Below, piece after piece: positions 24,361 through 32,914 of a DNA stretch of 36,179 nt (its first letter is position 1; the number at the start of each line of letters is the position of its first letter). The notes beneath the pieces are model-generated. The model made no database searches. It was not told where the DNA came from and was given only the letters and a program-made list of their open reading frames with translations. Location of the stretch: contig LMZR01000074.1 of the NCBI GenBank assembly GCA_001567105.1, positions 1 to 36,179 of the forward strand, written 5' to 3'. The position numbers and the translations under genes are program-made. This DNA is from Chloroflexi bacterium OLB14. Its GTDB lineage: Bacteria > Chloroflexota > Anaerolineae > Anaerolineales > Villigracilaceae.

Positions 24361-25755
24361 ATGCGCCCATTGATTTTATTTGTGATTGTAATGCTCATTG
24401 CTACATTAGCCTGTGGAAGTGGAGATGTTAGCACCCCAGTAGTATCGAATTCAAGTACACAAGAAGTTGTGACCCAAATCGCTTCCAGCCCGACCGAAAG
24501 CTTGGTTACTCCAACGACAACGCCTACTCCCGAGAATGTGATTTATGTAGATACACTTGAACAAGAAGTGTATCCATTTATTCAAAATGGAAAATGTTCG
24601 TTTGCCGAAGCCATTATGGCAGCGAACACTGCTAAACAATTTGATTCTTGTAATACGGGCGTGTTAGGTGAATCGGTTATTGAGTTAATGCCTGGCGAAT
24701 ATGTTTTTACACAAGTTGACCAATCGCCTCCAATTTTCGAATGGTTAGTCAGTGTGACGGATGTAGGCACAGCCTTACCGCCAATTGTTTATCCCATCAC
24801 AATTCATGGCAATGGCGCCACTTTGACGCGTGCTGAAAACGCCGAGCTATTTCGTTTTTTTGAGTTGAAAGTCAATTCAAAATTGACAATGAATAACATC
24901 ACAATCCAAAACGGTGATGTGGCTGATGATTGGGGCGGTGCTATTTATTCAATGAGTAGTTCAATCACTTTGGATAACACGCACTTTATCAATAATCATT
25001 CTGATAATGGCGGAGCAATTTATTTCACCTTAGGCAGAATTGATATCACCAATAGCGAATTCTTAAATAATACAACTTCAGGAAATGGCGGCGCTTTGTA
25101 TATTGATTCGTCTAGTTCTTTGATTCAATCCACACGTTTTGAAGGAAACGAAGCAGATGGAGAAGGTGGAGGTTTATACGTTTATTTTGCAACTCTCGTT
25201 ATCCAAGATGGATTCTTTATCAAGAATCGTGTGACTGGGAATGGTATTGGAATTTGGGGCGGTGGTATGTTTACAAACCATGTAAACATTACCATTACTG
25301 AAAGTCAGTTTTATCAAAACGAATCACCTGCTTATGCTGGTGCTGTGGGAGTCATTAACCCCATTTTAGTGGGCATAGACCCCGAAGATGAAGATATGCT
25401 TGAACAAATAAAAAATGAGCCCATGATTTCAGATATGCTCACAAGTATTCCTGGTTTTCAGGCAACGCTTGAGGCACATCCTAGTGGTATTTATGTAGAT
25501 TTTCATGAGGATATTCAAATTCATAATAATTGCTTTGCCAATAATGCCACGCACGGATCAGAACCAAATTGGACAAGTGGCATCCATGCTAGTGGCGCAA
25601 TGGCTGACAATAATTATTGGGGTCATCCCAGCGGACCTTCTGGCAGAGGACCTGGCTCGGGTGATAGTGTAGGTAAAAACAAAGTTACTTTTGCACCATT
25701 TTTAACAGAAGCACCAGCATTTTGCGATGCGTCTCTTTCAGAGATAAATCAATAG
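24361..25755 (+). CDS. Lipoprotein with a right-handed beta-helix domain
   Basis: A 464-aa surface lipoprotein. The signal peptide ends in a lipobox (IATLAC) with the lipidated Cys18, followed by a Ser/Thr/Val/Pro-rich linker. A domain starting VIYVDTL with CSFAEAIMAANTA matches the CSLREAI-type opening found in many exported beta-helix proteins. Repeated GGAIY... coils (DWGGAIYSMSSS, NGGAIYF, NGGALYID) and a closing NNYWGHPSGPS are typical of parallel beta-helices. The ATG at 24361 with AGGAG before it is preferred to an in-frame ATG at 24337, which lies upstream of that Shine-Dalgarno and overlaps the -10 TATAAT at 24332-24337. It is probably a surface adhesin or polysaccharide-binding protein. 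It ends at a strong terminator. Confidence 0.85.
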   Translation: MRPLILFVIVMLIATLACGSGDVSTPVVSNSSTQEVVTQIASSPTESLVTPTTTPTPENVIYVDTLEQEVYPFIQNGKCSFAEAIMAANTAKQFDSCNTGVLGESVIELMPGEYVFTQVDQSPPIFEWLVSVTDVGTALPPIVYPITIHGNGATLTRAENAELFRFFELKVNSKLTMNNITIQNGDVADDWGGAIYSMSSSITLDNTHFINNHSDNGGAIYFTLGRIDITNSEFLNNTTSGNGGALYIDSSSSLIQSTRFEGNEADGEGGGLYVYFATLVIQDGFFIKNRVTGNGIGIWGGGMFTNHVNITITESQFYQNESPAYAGAVGVINPILVGIDPEDEDMLEQIKNEPMISDMLTSIPGFQATLEAHPSGIYVDFHEDIQIHNNCFANNATHGSEPNWTSGIHASGAMADNNYWGHPSGPSGRGPGSGDSVGKNKVTFAPFLTEAPAFCDASLSEINQ

Positions 25756-25804
25756 GCAAGATTAATTCTAAGGTTGGTATAGGTATTGAGGTACTTGATA
25801 GAAG

Positions 25805-25855
25805 ATAATCAAATAAAAGCCGACTATAAAATTTAGTTGGCTTTTGTTTGATTAT
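25805..25855 (+). terminator. Strong terminator after the beta-helix lipoprotein gene
   Basis: The inner arms AAAAGCCGACTA (25815-25826) and TAGTTGGCTTTT (25834-25845) pair, with outer arms ATAATCAAA and TTTGATTAT extending the stem to over 20 bp. The T-rich right arm acts as the U-tract. Confidence 0.8.
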
Positions 25856-25915
25856 GATGATGGAATTATGTTTGTATTTAAGTGCACATATATGCAGTTA
25901 AGTGATAAGTTGAAG

Positions 25916-25951
25916 AGCAGAATCAACTGTCGGTTAGGGAGAGGCGGTTTT
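25916..25951 (+). repeat. Upstream element copy 3 (CAGAATCAA-n14-GAGGCGG)
   Basis: AGAGCAGAATCAACTGTCGG... followed by GAGGCGGTTTT. It lies 12 bases before the -35 of the ATPase promoter. Confidence 0.6.
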
Positions 25952-25959
25952 AAATCTGG

Positions 25960-25989
25960 TTGACAAAACATGTGCCTCGCCTTTATAAT
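25960..25989 (+). promoter_or_regulatory. Consensus promoter of the V/A-ATPase operon (TTGACA-18-TATAAT)
   Basis: -35 and -10 both match the sigma70 consensus at all six positions, with an 18-base spacer. The start is predicted near 25996. Confidence 0.8.
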
Positions 25990-26007
25990 TGTGCATAATT
26001 ACACAAT
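25988..26007 (+). promoter_or_regulatory. Operator-like palindrome over the ATPase transcription start
   Basis: ATTGTG-CATAATTA-CACAAT: six-base inverted arms 8 bases apart, starting in the -10 box and covering the predicted start site. This position would suit a repressor; the regulator is unknown. Confidence 0.4.
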
Positions 26008-26161
26008 CTAGGCGAGTTTGTTAATCGATAATAAAACCTTGATGATGCTGGTTTTATCCTTTACAATTGCTACACTTAATTAACTATGGAGTGTATTATG
26101 CTTGCGTGTGTAATGCACTACAGTGATAAGTGGAAAAGTATTTTTAGTGAGGTGATTTCTA

Positions 26162-26458
26162 ATGAGCGAAAAGAATATTCAGCAAGTGCTTGAAATTGAA
26201 AAGCAAGCAGCAGCAATGCAAGAAAAAGCCAAACGTGATGCCCAAGAGATTCCAGTTAAAGCCGAGCAAGAAGCACAGGCTTTGATTGAGAAAGCTAAGG
26301 CTGATGCTCAAGAGCAAGCCCGTAAGTTGGTGGCTGAGGCTAGCAACCCTGTTGAGGCTGATGTTGTGACTCAGAATACTGAGTTTGAAGCAAATGCAAA
26401 AAAGAACTTTGATAAAGCAGTTGCTTTTGTGTTGGAACGTGTAATCGGTAAGGCTTAA
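26162..26458 (+). CDS. V/A-type ATPase peripheral stalk subunit G (AtpH-like)
   Basis: A 98-aa charged coiled coil with an Ala/Glu/Lys-rich helix through most of its length (KQAAAMQEKAKRDAQE), then a short C-terminal part (AVAFVLERVIGKA). It is the stator subunit that pairs with subunit E to hold the catalytic head. It is the first gene of the ATPase operon, as in many bacterial V/A-ATPase clusters. A GAGGTG Shine-Dalgarno lies seven bases before the ATG. Its sequence is low-complexity, so position gives most of the confidence. Confidence 0.82.
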   Translation: MSEKNIQQVLEIEKQAAAMQEKAKRDAQEIPVKAEQEAQALIEKAKADAQEQARKLVAEASNPVEADVVTQNTEFEANAKKNFDKAVAFVLERVIGKA

Positions 26459-26459
26459 T

Positions 26460-27546
26460 ATGGCAAGTGGCGTTTCGGGTTACGCGGCAATTAGCACGCG
26501 AGTGCGCGCAATGAAAGCTGATTTGCTTTCTGCGCAGGATATGGCTCGTTTAAATGAGTCGCCAGATTTTGCATCTTTGGTGGCGGCACTTAAGAACACG
26601 CCGTATGGAAAGTATCTTGCAGGGCTTAAGGAAAGTGATTTAACACCACGTCGTGTGGTTTTTGCTATTAAAAGCAAACTTTCTGATTCATATAACAGCA
26701 TTGCACAACAATCTCCTAGCGAATCTCGTCCGCTGATTAAGCAGTTATATCGCTATTTTGAAGTGGGAAATTTGAAGGCTGTTTTGCGTAGCATTCAAAC
26801 AGTTTCCTCTTGGAATACAGATATATCCAGTTGGGATCGTGTGCGTGAAGTTTTGTTCCCATTTCCTTCCTCTTCTAGCATTCCTGCTCAGGCAATGGTG
26901 GAGACAGGCAATGTAGGTGGGGCAGTGGAACTGTTAAAAGGCACACCTTACGAATCTACTATGACTTTTGCAATGAAGCGTTTTTCGGCTGAGCAGAATC
27001 TTTTCCCGCTAGAAGTTGCGCTTGATTTAGATTATTGGAGAACTTTGTGGGCGGCAACAAAGAGACTTACAGGCAAAGACCAAGAAGTAGCTACAAAAAT
27101 TATTGGCTCGTTGCTTGATATGAATAATTTAATGTGGGTGATTCGTTACAAGATTTATCACAAACTTTCTGAAGAAGAACTAATTAACTACACCTTACCA
27201 TTTGGTTATCGTGTAAAAGATGAGGATGTACGCGCTATTGCCTCAGGTGCAGATATTGCCTCTGTGATTTCTAAAATTTATCCCACACTTCAAGATGTAA
27301 ATACGCTTCTTGATGACCCTCAAACTGGGTTGCCGAAATTAGAGCAACAACTTAAGCGACAGGTGATGAATCAATGCCTTGCCGCTTTTTATTGGTGATC
27401 CTTTCCACATTGGAATTCCGCTGGCATATTTAATGCTAAGCGATTTTGAAATACAAGATTTAATTGTTTTGATTGAAGCAAAATCTTCAGGCATGGCAGA
27501 TGAAAGTTACCGCTCGTTGCTATTGAAGACGAGTAGTGTGCAGTAA
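26460..27546 (+). CDS. V/A-type ATPase subunit C, frameshifted near the end
   Basis: Subunit C/AC39 (d-type) links the central rotor shaft to the membrane ring. It is about 361 aa after repair, normal for the family. Typical features: a helical body with YGKYLAGL near the N-terminus and LWAATKRLTGKDQEV in the middle. The frame breaks at five T's (27386-27390). With four, the reading continues AAFIGDPFHIGIPLAYLMLS to the stop at 27546, which restores the conserved PxAYL C-terminal motif. It starts one base after the subunit G stop. Confidence 0.9.
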
Positions 27547-27596
27547 AAACCCTTATTCTTGCTCTCGATTAGCTTGAGCAAATAAATGGAGATGTT

Positions 27597-29591
27597 ATGT
27601 TTTTTCCGAAAGAGATGACCGAAGTTGAATTGATTATCCCTTCCAAGGATATTGTGGCTGTTGCAAAAGTATTAAGCGGCCATGGTGTATTTCATCAAGT
27701 AGATAGCACCTACTTGGGGTTGGAAAATTTGGGTCCAAGTGCTTGGCAAGAAAAAGCAGGAAATTATTCTGCTTTAGAACGTCGCATCCAAGCCATTATG
27801 CAAACTTTGGGCTTGCCAGAAGAATACCCAACCAAAGCAAATGCAGAAAATATGGTTGAACTTGAATCAATTCGCCCTGCAGTGAGTCGAATTGATGAAG
27901 AAGTGAAAAGAAATAGCGACCAACTTTCTAACGAAAAGAAACAAGTAGAATTGTACGAAAGTCAATTGCGCCAGTTAGAACCAATTGCCGATGTCAAAGT
28001 TGAAGTGGGAGCGTTGAACAAATCTGTATATATGCACTCCATTTTGGGCGTGCTTCCCGCCGCAAACATTAGCAGATTAAAAACAAGTATCGGGCGTGTT
28101 CCGCATGTATTCTTCACTTTGCGTGAAGATTCTCAAAAGCCTGTAGTTTGGTTGCTAGGGCCTAAAAGCAATTCAGATATTTTAGAACGTGCCGCAAAGA
28201 GTGCTTATCTCACGCCATTAAGTTTGCCCGATGAACTCAACGGCACACCTGAACAAATTACAGCCACACTTAAGAAAGAGATTGAAGCTTCTAAGAAAAA
28301 GATTGCTGACCTTGAAGCAGACTTAACCAAATTAGGCAAAACTCACAAGGCTGAATTGCAACAATTATTGTGGGACGCTCACATTAGTCGTGTAATGGCT
28401 GATGCCATTGTGCGCTTTGGGCAATTACGCCATACTTATGTTGTAGTTGGCTGGGTGCCAAGTGCCGACCTTGAAAACTTAACAACAAAATTAAAGAACG
28501 CCTCAAAAGAAGTTTTAATTGAAACACATACTCCAAGTCGTTCCGACCACAACTCAAATATTCCAGTAGCATTGACCCAAAACAAGTGGCTAAAACCAAT
28601 TCAAAATTTAGTCACCACTTTCGGTCGCCCCAGCTACGGCGAACTTGACCCAACTCTTCTAATTGCCTTAAGCTTCCCAATTCTATATGGCGCCATGTTT
28701 GGCGATATTGGTCAAGGGCTTGTTTTGATGTTGGTGGGTATTCTTGCTCATAACCGCATCTTCATGAAAGGTTTGCAAAGCCTTGGTTTGCTACTTGTAT
28801 ATGCTGGCTTCTTTGCAACCATCTTTGGTTTCATGTACGGAAGTATCTTCGGGTTTGAAGGTCACCTTGTACATGAATACCTCCACTTCGACTTACATCC
28901 GCTTTGGATTAGCCCCCTTGAGAATATTTTGACCATCCTCGGTTTTGCCATTGATGCAGGTATTGTTATCCTAATTTTTGGATATTTACTTTCCTTATTC
29001 AATACCATTCGTGCAAAAGATTGGGCGCACTTTTGGTTTGGGCATACAGGTGTAGTTTCTTTAGTTTTCTACATTTGTTTCCTTGCTTTACTTGGCGGAT
29101 TCTTAGGTGATACAGCCATTGCCCCCAAAGTAGCAGTAGCCATTGGGCAACTTCCACTTCCATTTAATATCCTTACTCCGATATTTGCTCTTGGCTTAAT
29201 GTTCAATGGTTTGTTCCGCAATATGGCAGAAGGTCATCGCCCTCTCGTTGAAGGTGGTATTGCTATGTTCTTAGTAACATCCTTCATGGACTTGTTCGAA
29301 GGTGTTATCAGTATGTTATCCAACACACTTTCCTTCGTGCGTGTGGGTGCTTTTGCAGTAGCACATGGCGGTCTAAGTTTAGCAATTTTCTCTTTAGCAG
29401 GGCATGAGCCAGATTTAGGCTTTTGGATTACGATTGTCCTCGGTAATATTTTCATTATCGGGTTTGAAGGTTTGATTGTATATATTCAAACCATGCGTTT
29501 ACATTATTACGAAATTTTAGGGAAATTCTTCCACGGTGGTGGTATGCGTTTCGAGCCGTTGAAGTTAAACCCCTCTCAAGAGGAGGCGTAA
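27597..29591 (+). CDS. V/A-type ATPase subunit I (a subunit)
   Basis: The 664-aa membrane stator that forms the ion half-channels. The N-terminal cytoplasmic part (to about residue 345) is alpha/beta with long coiled coils (KKEIEASKKKIADLEADLTK). The C-terminal membrane part has about seven helices starting at SFPILYGAMFGDIGQGL. The essential channel Arg is in SNTLSFVRVGAFAVAHG near residue 580. The length is typical and the gene is intact. GGAG lies before the ATG. Confidence 0.95.
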   Translation: MFFPKEMTEVELIIPSKDIVAVAKVLSGHGVFHQVDSTYLGLENLGPSAWQEKAGNYSALERRIQAIMQTLGLPEEYPTKANAENMVELESIRPAVSRIDEEVKRNSDQLSNEKKQVELYESQLRQLEPIADVKVEVGALNKSVYMHSILGVLPAANISRLKTSIGRVPHVFFTLREDSQKPVVWLLGPKSNSDILERAAKSAYLTPLSLPDELNGTPEQITATLKKEIEASKKKIADLEADLTKLGKTHKAELQQLLWDAHISRVMADAIVRFGQLRHTYVVVGWVPSADLENLTTKLKNASKEVLIETHTPSRSDHNSNIPVALTQNKWLKPIQNLVTTFGRPSYGELDPTLLIALSFPILYGAMFGDIGQGLVLMLVGILAHNRIFMKGLQSLGLLLVYAGFFATIFGFMYGSIFGFEGHLVHEYLHFDLHPLWISPLENILTILGFAIDAGIVILIFGYLLSLFNTIRAKDWAHFWFGHTGVVSLVFYICFLALLGGFLGDTAIAPKVAVAIGQLPLPFNILTPIFALGLMFNGLFRNMAEGHRPLVEGGIAMFLVTSFMDLFEGVISMLSNTLSFVRVGAFAVAHGGLSLAIFSLAGHEPDLGFWITIVLGNIFIIGFEGLIVYIQTMRLHYYEILGKFFHGGGMRFEPLKLNPSQEEA

Positions 29592-29678
29592 GCCCTGAAT
29601 TAGAAAGACAAATATAAAAAATTACTGAACTTGCAAGAAAAAATAAAAAATCAATTTCTATCTATAAGGAGATAAACA

Positions 29679-30110
29679 ATGTTTTTAGTTTTTGCTGTAT
29701 TAGTTGGTTTGATCCCCGTAATTCCTGCGGTGGTGTATTTGTTACAAAATGGTAAGACTAGCCCATCTCAGGCTCTTACTCGCTTAGTCAATGGCTTCAA
29801 TGGGTTCAACTTCTTAGTTGGCTTGTTCGCCGCTGGACTTGCTGTAGTCTGGTTCGCCTCCCCAACCTCTGCTTTTGCTGCAGGCGCCGCACAAGAAGCC
29901 GCAGTTGACCAATATGCTACTCTCGCTGCTGCTCTCTCCACTGGTTTAGCTTGTATCGGTGCAGGTATTGCAGTGGGTGGTTCTGGTGCTGCTGCCGTTG
30001 GCGCAACTGCTGAAAAGCCTGAATCTTTCGGTCGTGCTTTGATCTTCGTAGGTCTCTCTGAAGGTATTGCTATCTACGGCTTGATCATCTCCTTCCTCGT
30101 TCTCCCCTAA
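29679..30110 (+). CDS. V/A-type ATPase membrane ring subunit K (c subunit)
   Basis: A 143-aa hydrophobic protein. The last 65 residues are a classic c-subunit hairpin, with the glycine/alanine-rich helix GAGIAVGGSGAAAVGA, the polar loop AEKPESFGRA and the ion-carrying Glu in GLSEGIAIYGLI. The first 75 residues add two hydrophobic helices and a PTSAFAAG site that resembles a signal-peptidase site. Thus it has either four membrane helices with one carboxylate or a cleaved leader before a two-helix c subunit. A strong AAGGAGAT ribosome-binding site suits the high copy number needed. Confidence 0.92.
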   Translation: MFLVFAVLVGLIPVIPAVVYLLQNGKTSPSQALTRLVNGFNGFNFLVGLFAAGLAVVWFASPTSAFAAGAAQEAAVDQYATLAAALSTGLACIGAGIAVGGSGAAAVGATAEKPESFGRALIFVGLSEGIAIYGLIISFLVLP

Positions 30111-30130
30111 TAGGCGAGCAAAGGACTGAT

Positions 30131-30436
30131 ATGAAAATTCTGGTTATCGGTCATCCTGATGCCGTGCTTGGTTTTTCTCTAACAGGCGTTGGTGGCAGAG
30201 TTGCTACTACTGCTGATGAAGTGAATCAAGCATTAGATGAAGCCCAAGCCAATAAAGAAGTTGGCATTGTGCTTGTCACTCAGGATGTGGCTGAATTAAT
30301 CCCAGCACGGATGGAACACTTGAAACTGCGTAGCACGATTCCGTTGGTGGTTGAGATTCCTTCCACTGGCGGTGTGCCAGAAGGTCAGGCTTCGCTGGGC
30401 GATATCGTCTTGCGAGCGATTGGTATCAAGTTATAA
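30131..30436 (+). CDS. V/A-type ATPase subunit F
   Basis: A 101-aa single-domain rotor subunit with a Rossmann-like fold: MKILVIGHPDAVLGFSLTGV at the start, VGIVLVTQDVAELI in the middle and STIPLVVEIPS late. It binds subunit D in the central shaft. The length is typical. It lies 20 bp after subunit K, with AAAGGA before the ATG. Confidence 0.92.
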   Translation: MKILVIGHPDAVLGFSLTGVGGRVATTADEVNQALDEAQANKEVGIVLVTQDVAELIPARMEHLKLRSTIPLVVEIPSTGGVPEGQASLGDIVLRAIGIKL

Positions 30437-30452
30437 AAAATCTATCCAACCC

Positions 30453-30505
30453 TATGGAGTCAGGGAGCTTGCTCCCGAAATCAACCAGCAAGCTGGTTGA
30501 CTCCA
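30453..30505. repeat. Double-hairpin repeat, copy B, inside the ATPase operon
   Basis: TATGGAGTCAG and TTGACTCCA enclose the hairpins GGGAGCTTGCTCCC and CCAGCAAGCTGG. It fills the gap between subunits F and E and is nearly identical in its inner hairpins to copy A (14451-14507). Confidence 0.85.
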
Positions 30506-30534
30506 AAAAAATTGGAAAGAGATAGGAAATGTTT

Positions 30535-31146
30535 ATGAAAACTGTAGCAGAAGATATTGAGATGCTTGCGCAAGCAATTATGCTTGAAGCGAAAGATGAA
30601 GCAGAACAATTGCAGGCTGAAGCAAAAGAGAAAGCAGATGCCATTCGTAAGCGTGCCCAAGCAGAGGCTGAGTCTGAGGCGAGAGCTATCTTAGACCGCG
30701 CTAAGCAAGAAGCAGAGCGTTTGAAAAGTCAAGCCACTGCTACCGCTCAATTAAAGGCACGTTCAGCGCAATTGGAATCTCGTGAAAAATTGTTAGATAG
30801 TGTGTTTGAAGAAGTCAAGAAACAATTAAATGGCGTGAAGAATCGTTCAGATTATGCTGAGATTGTGAAGATGCTGACTCGTGAAGCGGTGACACAATTA
30901 AAAGCAACAGAAGCAGAAGTTCGCGCAGATGAATCAACACAAAAAGTTTTGAAACTAGATGAAATTTCTAAAGAATTAAATGGTAAGTTTTCATCAGGCG
31001 CAAAACTTGAAGAAGGTACTGGTGTGGTGGTGAGTGCTTCGGGTGGTAAGTTGAATTATGACAACACACTCGAAACACGCTTAAGCCGTTTACAAGGTAC
31101 GCTTCGCTCTTCCGTATATAAAGTGTTGATGGGAGAAAAGGCATGA
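30535..31146 (+). CDS. V/A-type ATPase subunit E
   Basis: The 203-aa peripheral stalk subunit partnering subunit G. The N-terminal half is one long charged helix ([20 protein letters not shown]) and the C-terminal half is a globular alpha/beta domain binding the head. I prefer ATG at 30535, seven bases after an AGGA; an in-frame ATG at 30529 is too close to that site. Its TGA overlaps the subunit A start (ATGA, 31143-31146). Confidence 0.9.
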   Translation: MKTVAEDIEMLAQAIMLEAKDEAEQLQAEAKEKADAIRKRAQAEAESEARAILDRAKQEAERLKSQATATAQLKARSAQLESREKLLDSVFEEVKKQLNGVKNRSDYAEIVKMLTREAVTQLKATEAEVRADESTQKVLKLDEISKELNGKFSSGAKLEEGTGVVVSASGGKLNYDNTLETRLSRLQGTLRSSVYKVLMGEKA

Positions 31147-32914
31147 GCAACGAAGTAGGAAAAATTACTTGGATTAGTGGACCCGTTGTGCGTGCTAAGG
31201 GTTCTCGAAATGTGGGTATGCTTGAATTGGTTGAAGTAGGTTCAGACCGCCTCGTAGGTGAGGTGATTGGTTTGAAGGGCGACCAAATGACTGTTCAAGT
31301 GTACGAAGAAACTGCTGGTATGCAAACTGGCGAAGTGATTTATGGCACAGGTTTGCCATTATCTGTTGAATTAGGTCCAGGCTTAATTCAAAGTATTTAT
31401 GATGGTGTGCAACGCCCACTTCCTTTGATTGAACAAGCAGTTGGTTCATTCATCAATCGCGGTGCACGCTTTGATTCAATTAGCCGCGAAAAGAAATGGA
31501 AATACACATCAAAAGTTAAAGTTGGTGATGAAGTCAAAGGCGGAGATATTCTCGGCGTGGCGATGGAAACCGATACTTTTGAACATCGTGTAATGGTTCA
31601 CCCCGACGACTCAGGCACAATTACTTGGGTTGTGGCAGATGGTGAATACACTGTTAACGACACAATTGCGAAAATGAAAATGGGCAAAGAAGAAAAGTCC
31701 ATTACCATGATGCAACGCTGGCCCGTACGCCGTCCACGCCCATTTACCAATCGTCGTGGCGCAAACATTCCTTTGATTACTGGTCAAAGAATTTTGGATA
31801 CATTCTTCCCTGTTGCGAAAGGTGGTGCGGCTGGTATTCCTGGTCCGTTTGGTTCTGGAAAAACAGTAACTCAACACAGCATTGCAAAATGGGCTGATGC
31901 AGAAGTGATTGTGTATATTGGTTGTGGTGAACGTGGTAACGAAATGACCGAAGTGTTACAAGAATTCCCACACTTGATTGATCCTCGCTCTGGTCGTCCA
32001 TTGATGGAACGAACTGTATTGATTGCAAATACATCTAACATGCCTGTGGCGGCTCGTGAAGCCAGTATTTACACAGGTATTACCATTGCAGAATATTATC
32101 GAGACATGGGCTATCACGTGGCTCTCATGGCTGATTCAACTTCTCGTTGGGCTGAAGCCTTGCGTGAAGTTTCTGGTCGTCTCGAAGAAATGCCAGCAGA
32201 AGAAGGTTATCCTGCTTATTTGGCTGGTCGTTTAGCAGAATTTTATGAACGCGCTGGTTATGTCAATAACTTAAATGGAACACAAGGTTCAGTTTCTATC
32301 GTAGGCGCAGTTTCCCCTCCAGGTGGTGACTTCTCTGAACCTGTAACGCAACACACCAAACGCTTCATTCGCTGTTTCTGGGCGTTGGATAAATCCCTCG
32401 CTTCTGCTCGTCACTTCCCAGCCATTAACTGGTTAGATAGCTATAGCGAATACTTAGAAGATGTTGGCAATTGGTGGCGCGAAAAAAACTGGTAAAGATT
32501 GGTTAACCATGCGTAACCGCGCGATGGAATTGTTGAGTGAAGAAAGCCGATTATCTCAAATCGTGAAATTGGTCGGTCCCGATGCGCTTCCTTTCACCGA
32601 ACGCATGGTTCTTGAAACCACACGTTTGATTCGCGAAGGGCTTTTACAACAAAACGCAACCGAGACGGTTGATGCTTATTCTTCAGTGGAAAAACAAATT
32701 CGCATGCTCGAAATTGTGCTTTACTTCCATGAACGTGGTATGGCAATCGTCAAACGCGGCGCGCCGATTAACTTAATCCATGATTTACCAGTTGTAGATA
32801 AAATCATCCGTGCAAAATCTACAATTACAAATGAAGAATTAGGTAAGTTTGATGAAACTTCAAAAAGAAATTGACCAACAAATGAGTCAATTAGATGCGG
32901 AGTATAGACAATGA
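31143..32914 (+). CDS. V/A-type ATPase catalytic subunit A, two frameshifts
   Basis: The catalytic ATP-hydrolysing subunit, about 590 aa after repair. The P-loop [13 protein letters not shown] lies near residue 235, then the catalytic [28 protein letters not shown] and [13 protein letters not shown]. The first break is at seven A's (32482-32488): six continue [19 protein letters not shown]. The second is near 32853-32862: the shifted frame reads [19 protein letters not shown] to a TGA at 32912-32914, which overlaps the subunit B start (ATGA). Without it the protein would end early at 32874. Both repairs restore family length, and both look like consensus errors in an essential gene. Confidence 0.93.

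Larger units (their letters stand above)
25856..26161 (+). other. Upstream region and structured leader of the V/A-ATPase operon
   Basis: There is no gene here. It holds upstream element copy 3 (25916), a consensus promoter (25960-25989), a palindrome over the start site (25988-26007) and a leader of about 166 bases. The leader has two hairpins: ATAAAACC...GGTTTTAT (26031-26057) and AGTGTATTA...TAATGCACT (26090-26119, one G-T pair). A good ribosome-binding site (GAGGTG) follows at about 26149. Confidence 0.65.

Noticed and set aside
32482..32488. Programmed ribosomal frameshifting at the A7 run of ATPase subunit A
   Set aside because: A slippery A-run could in principle shift ribosomes, but similar breaks occur in many unrelated genes in the window, both as extra and as missing bases, which points to sequencing error.
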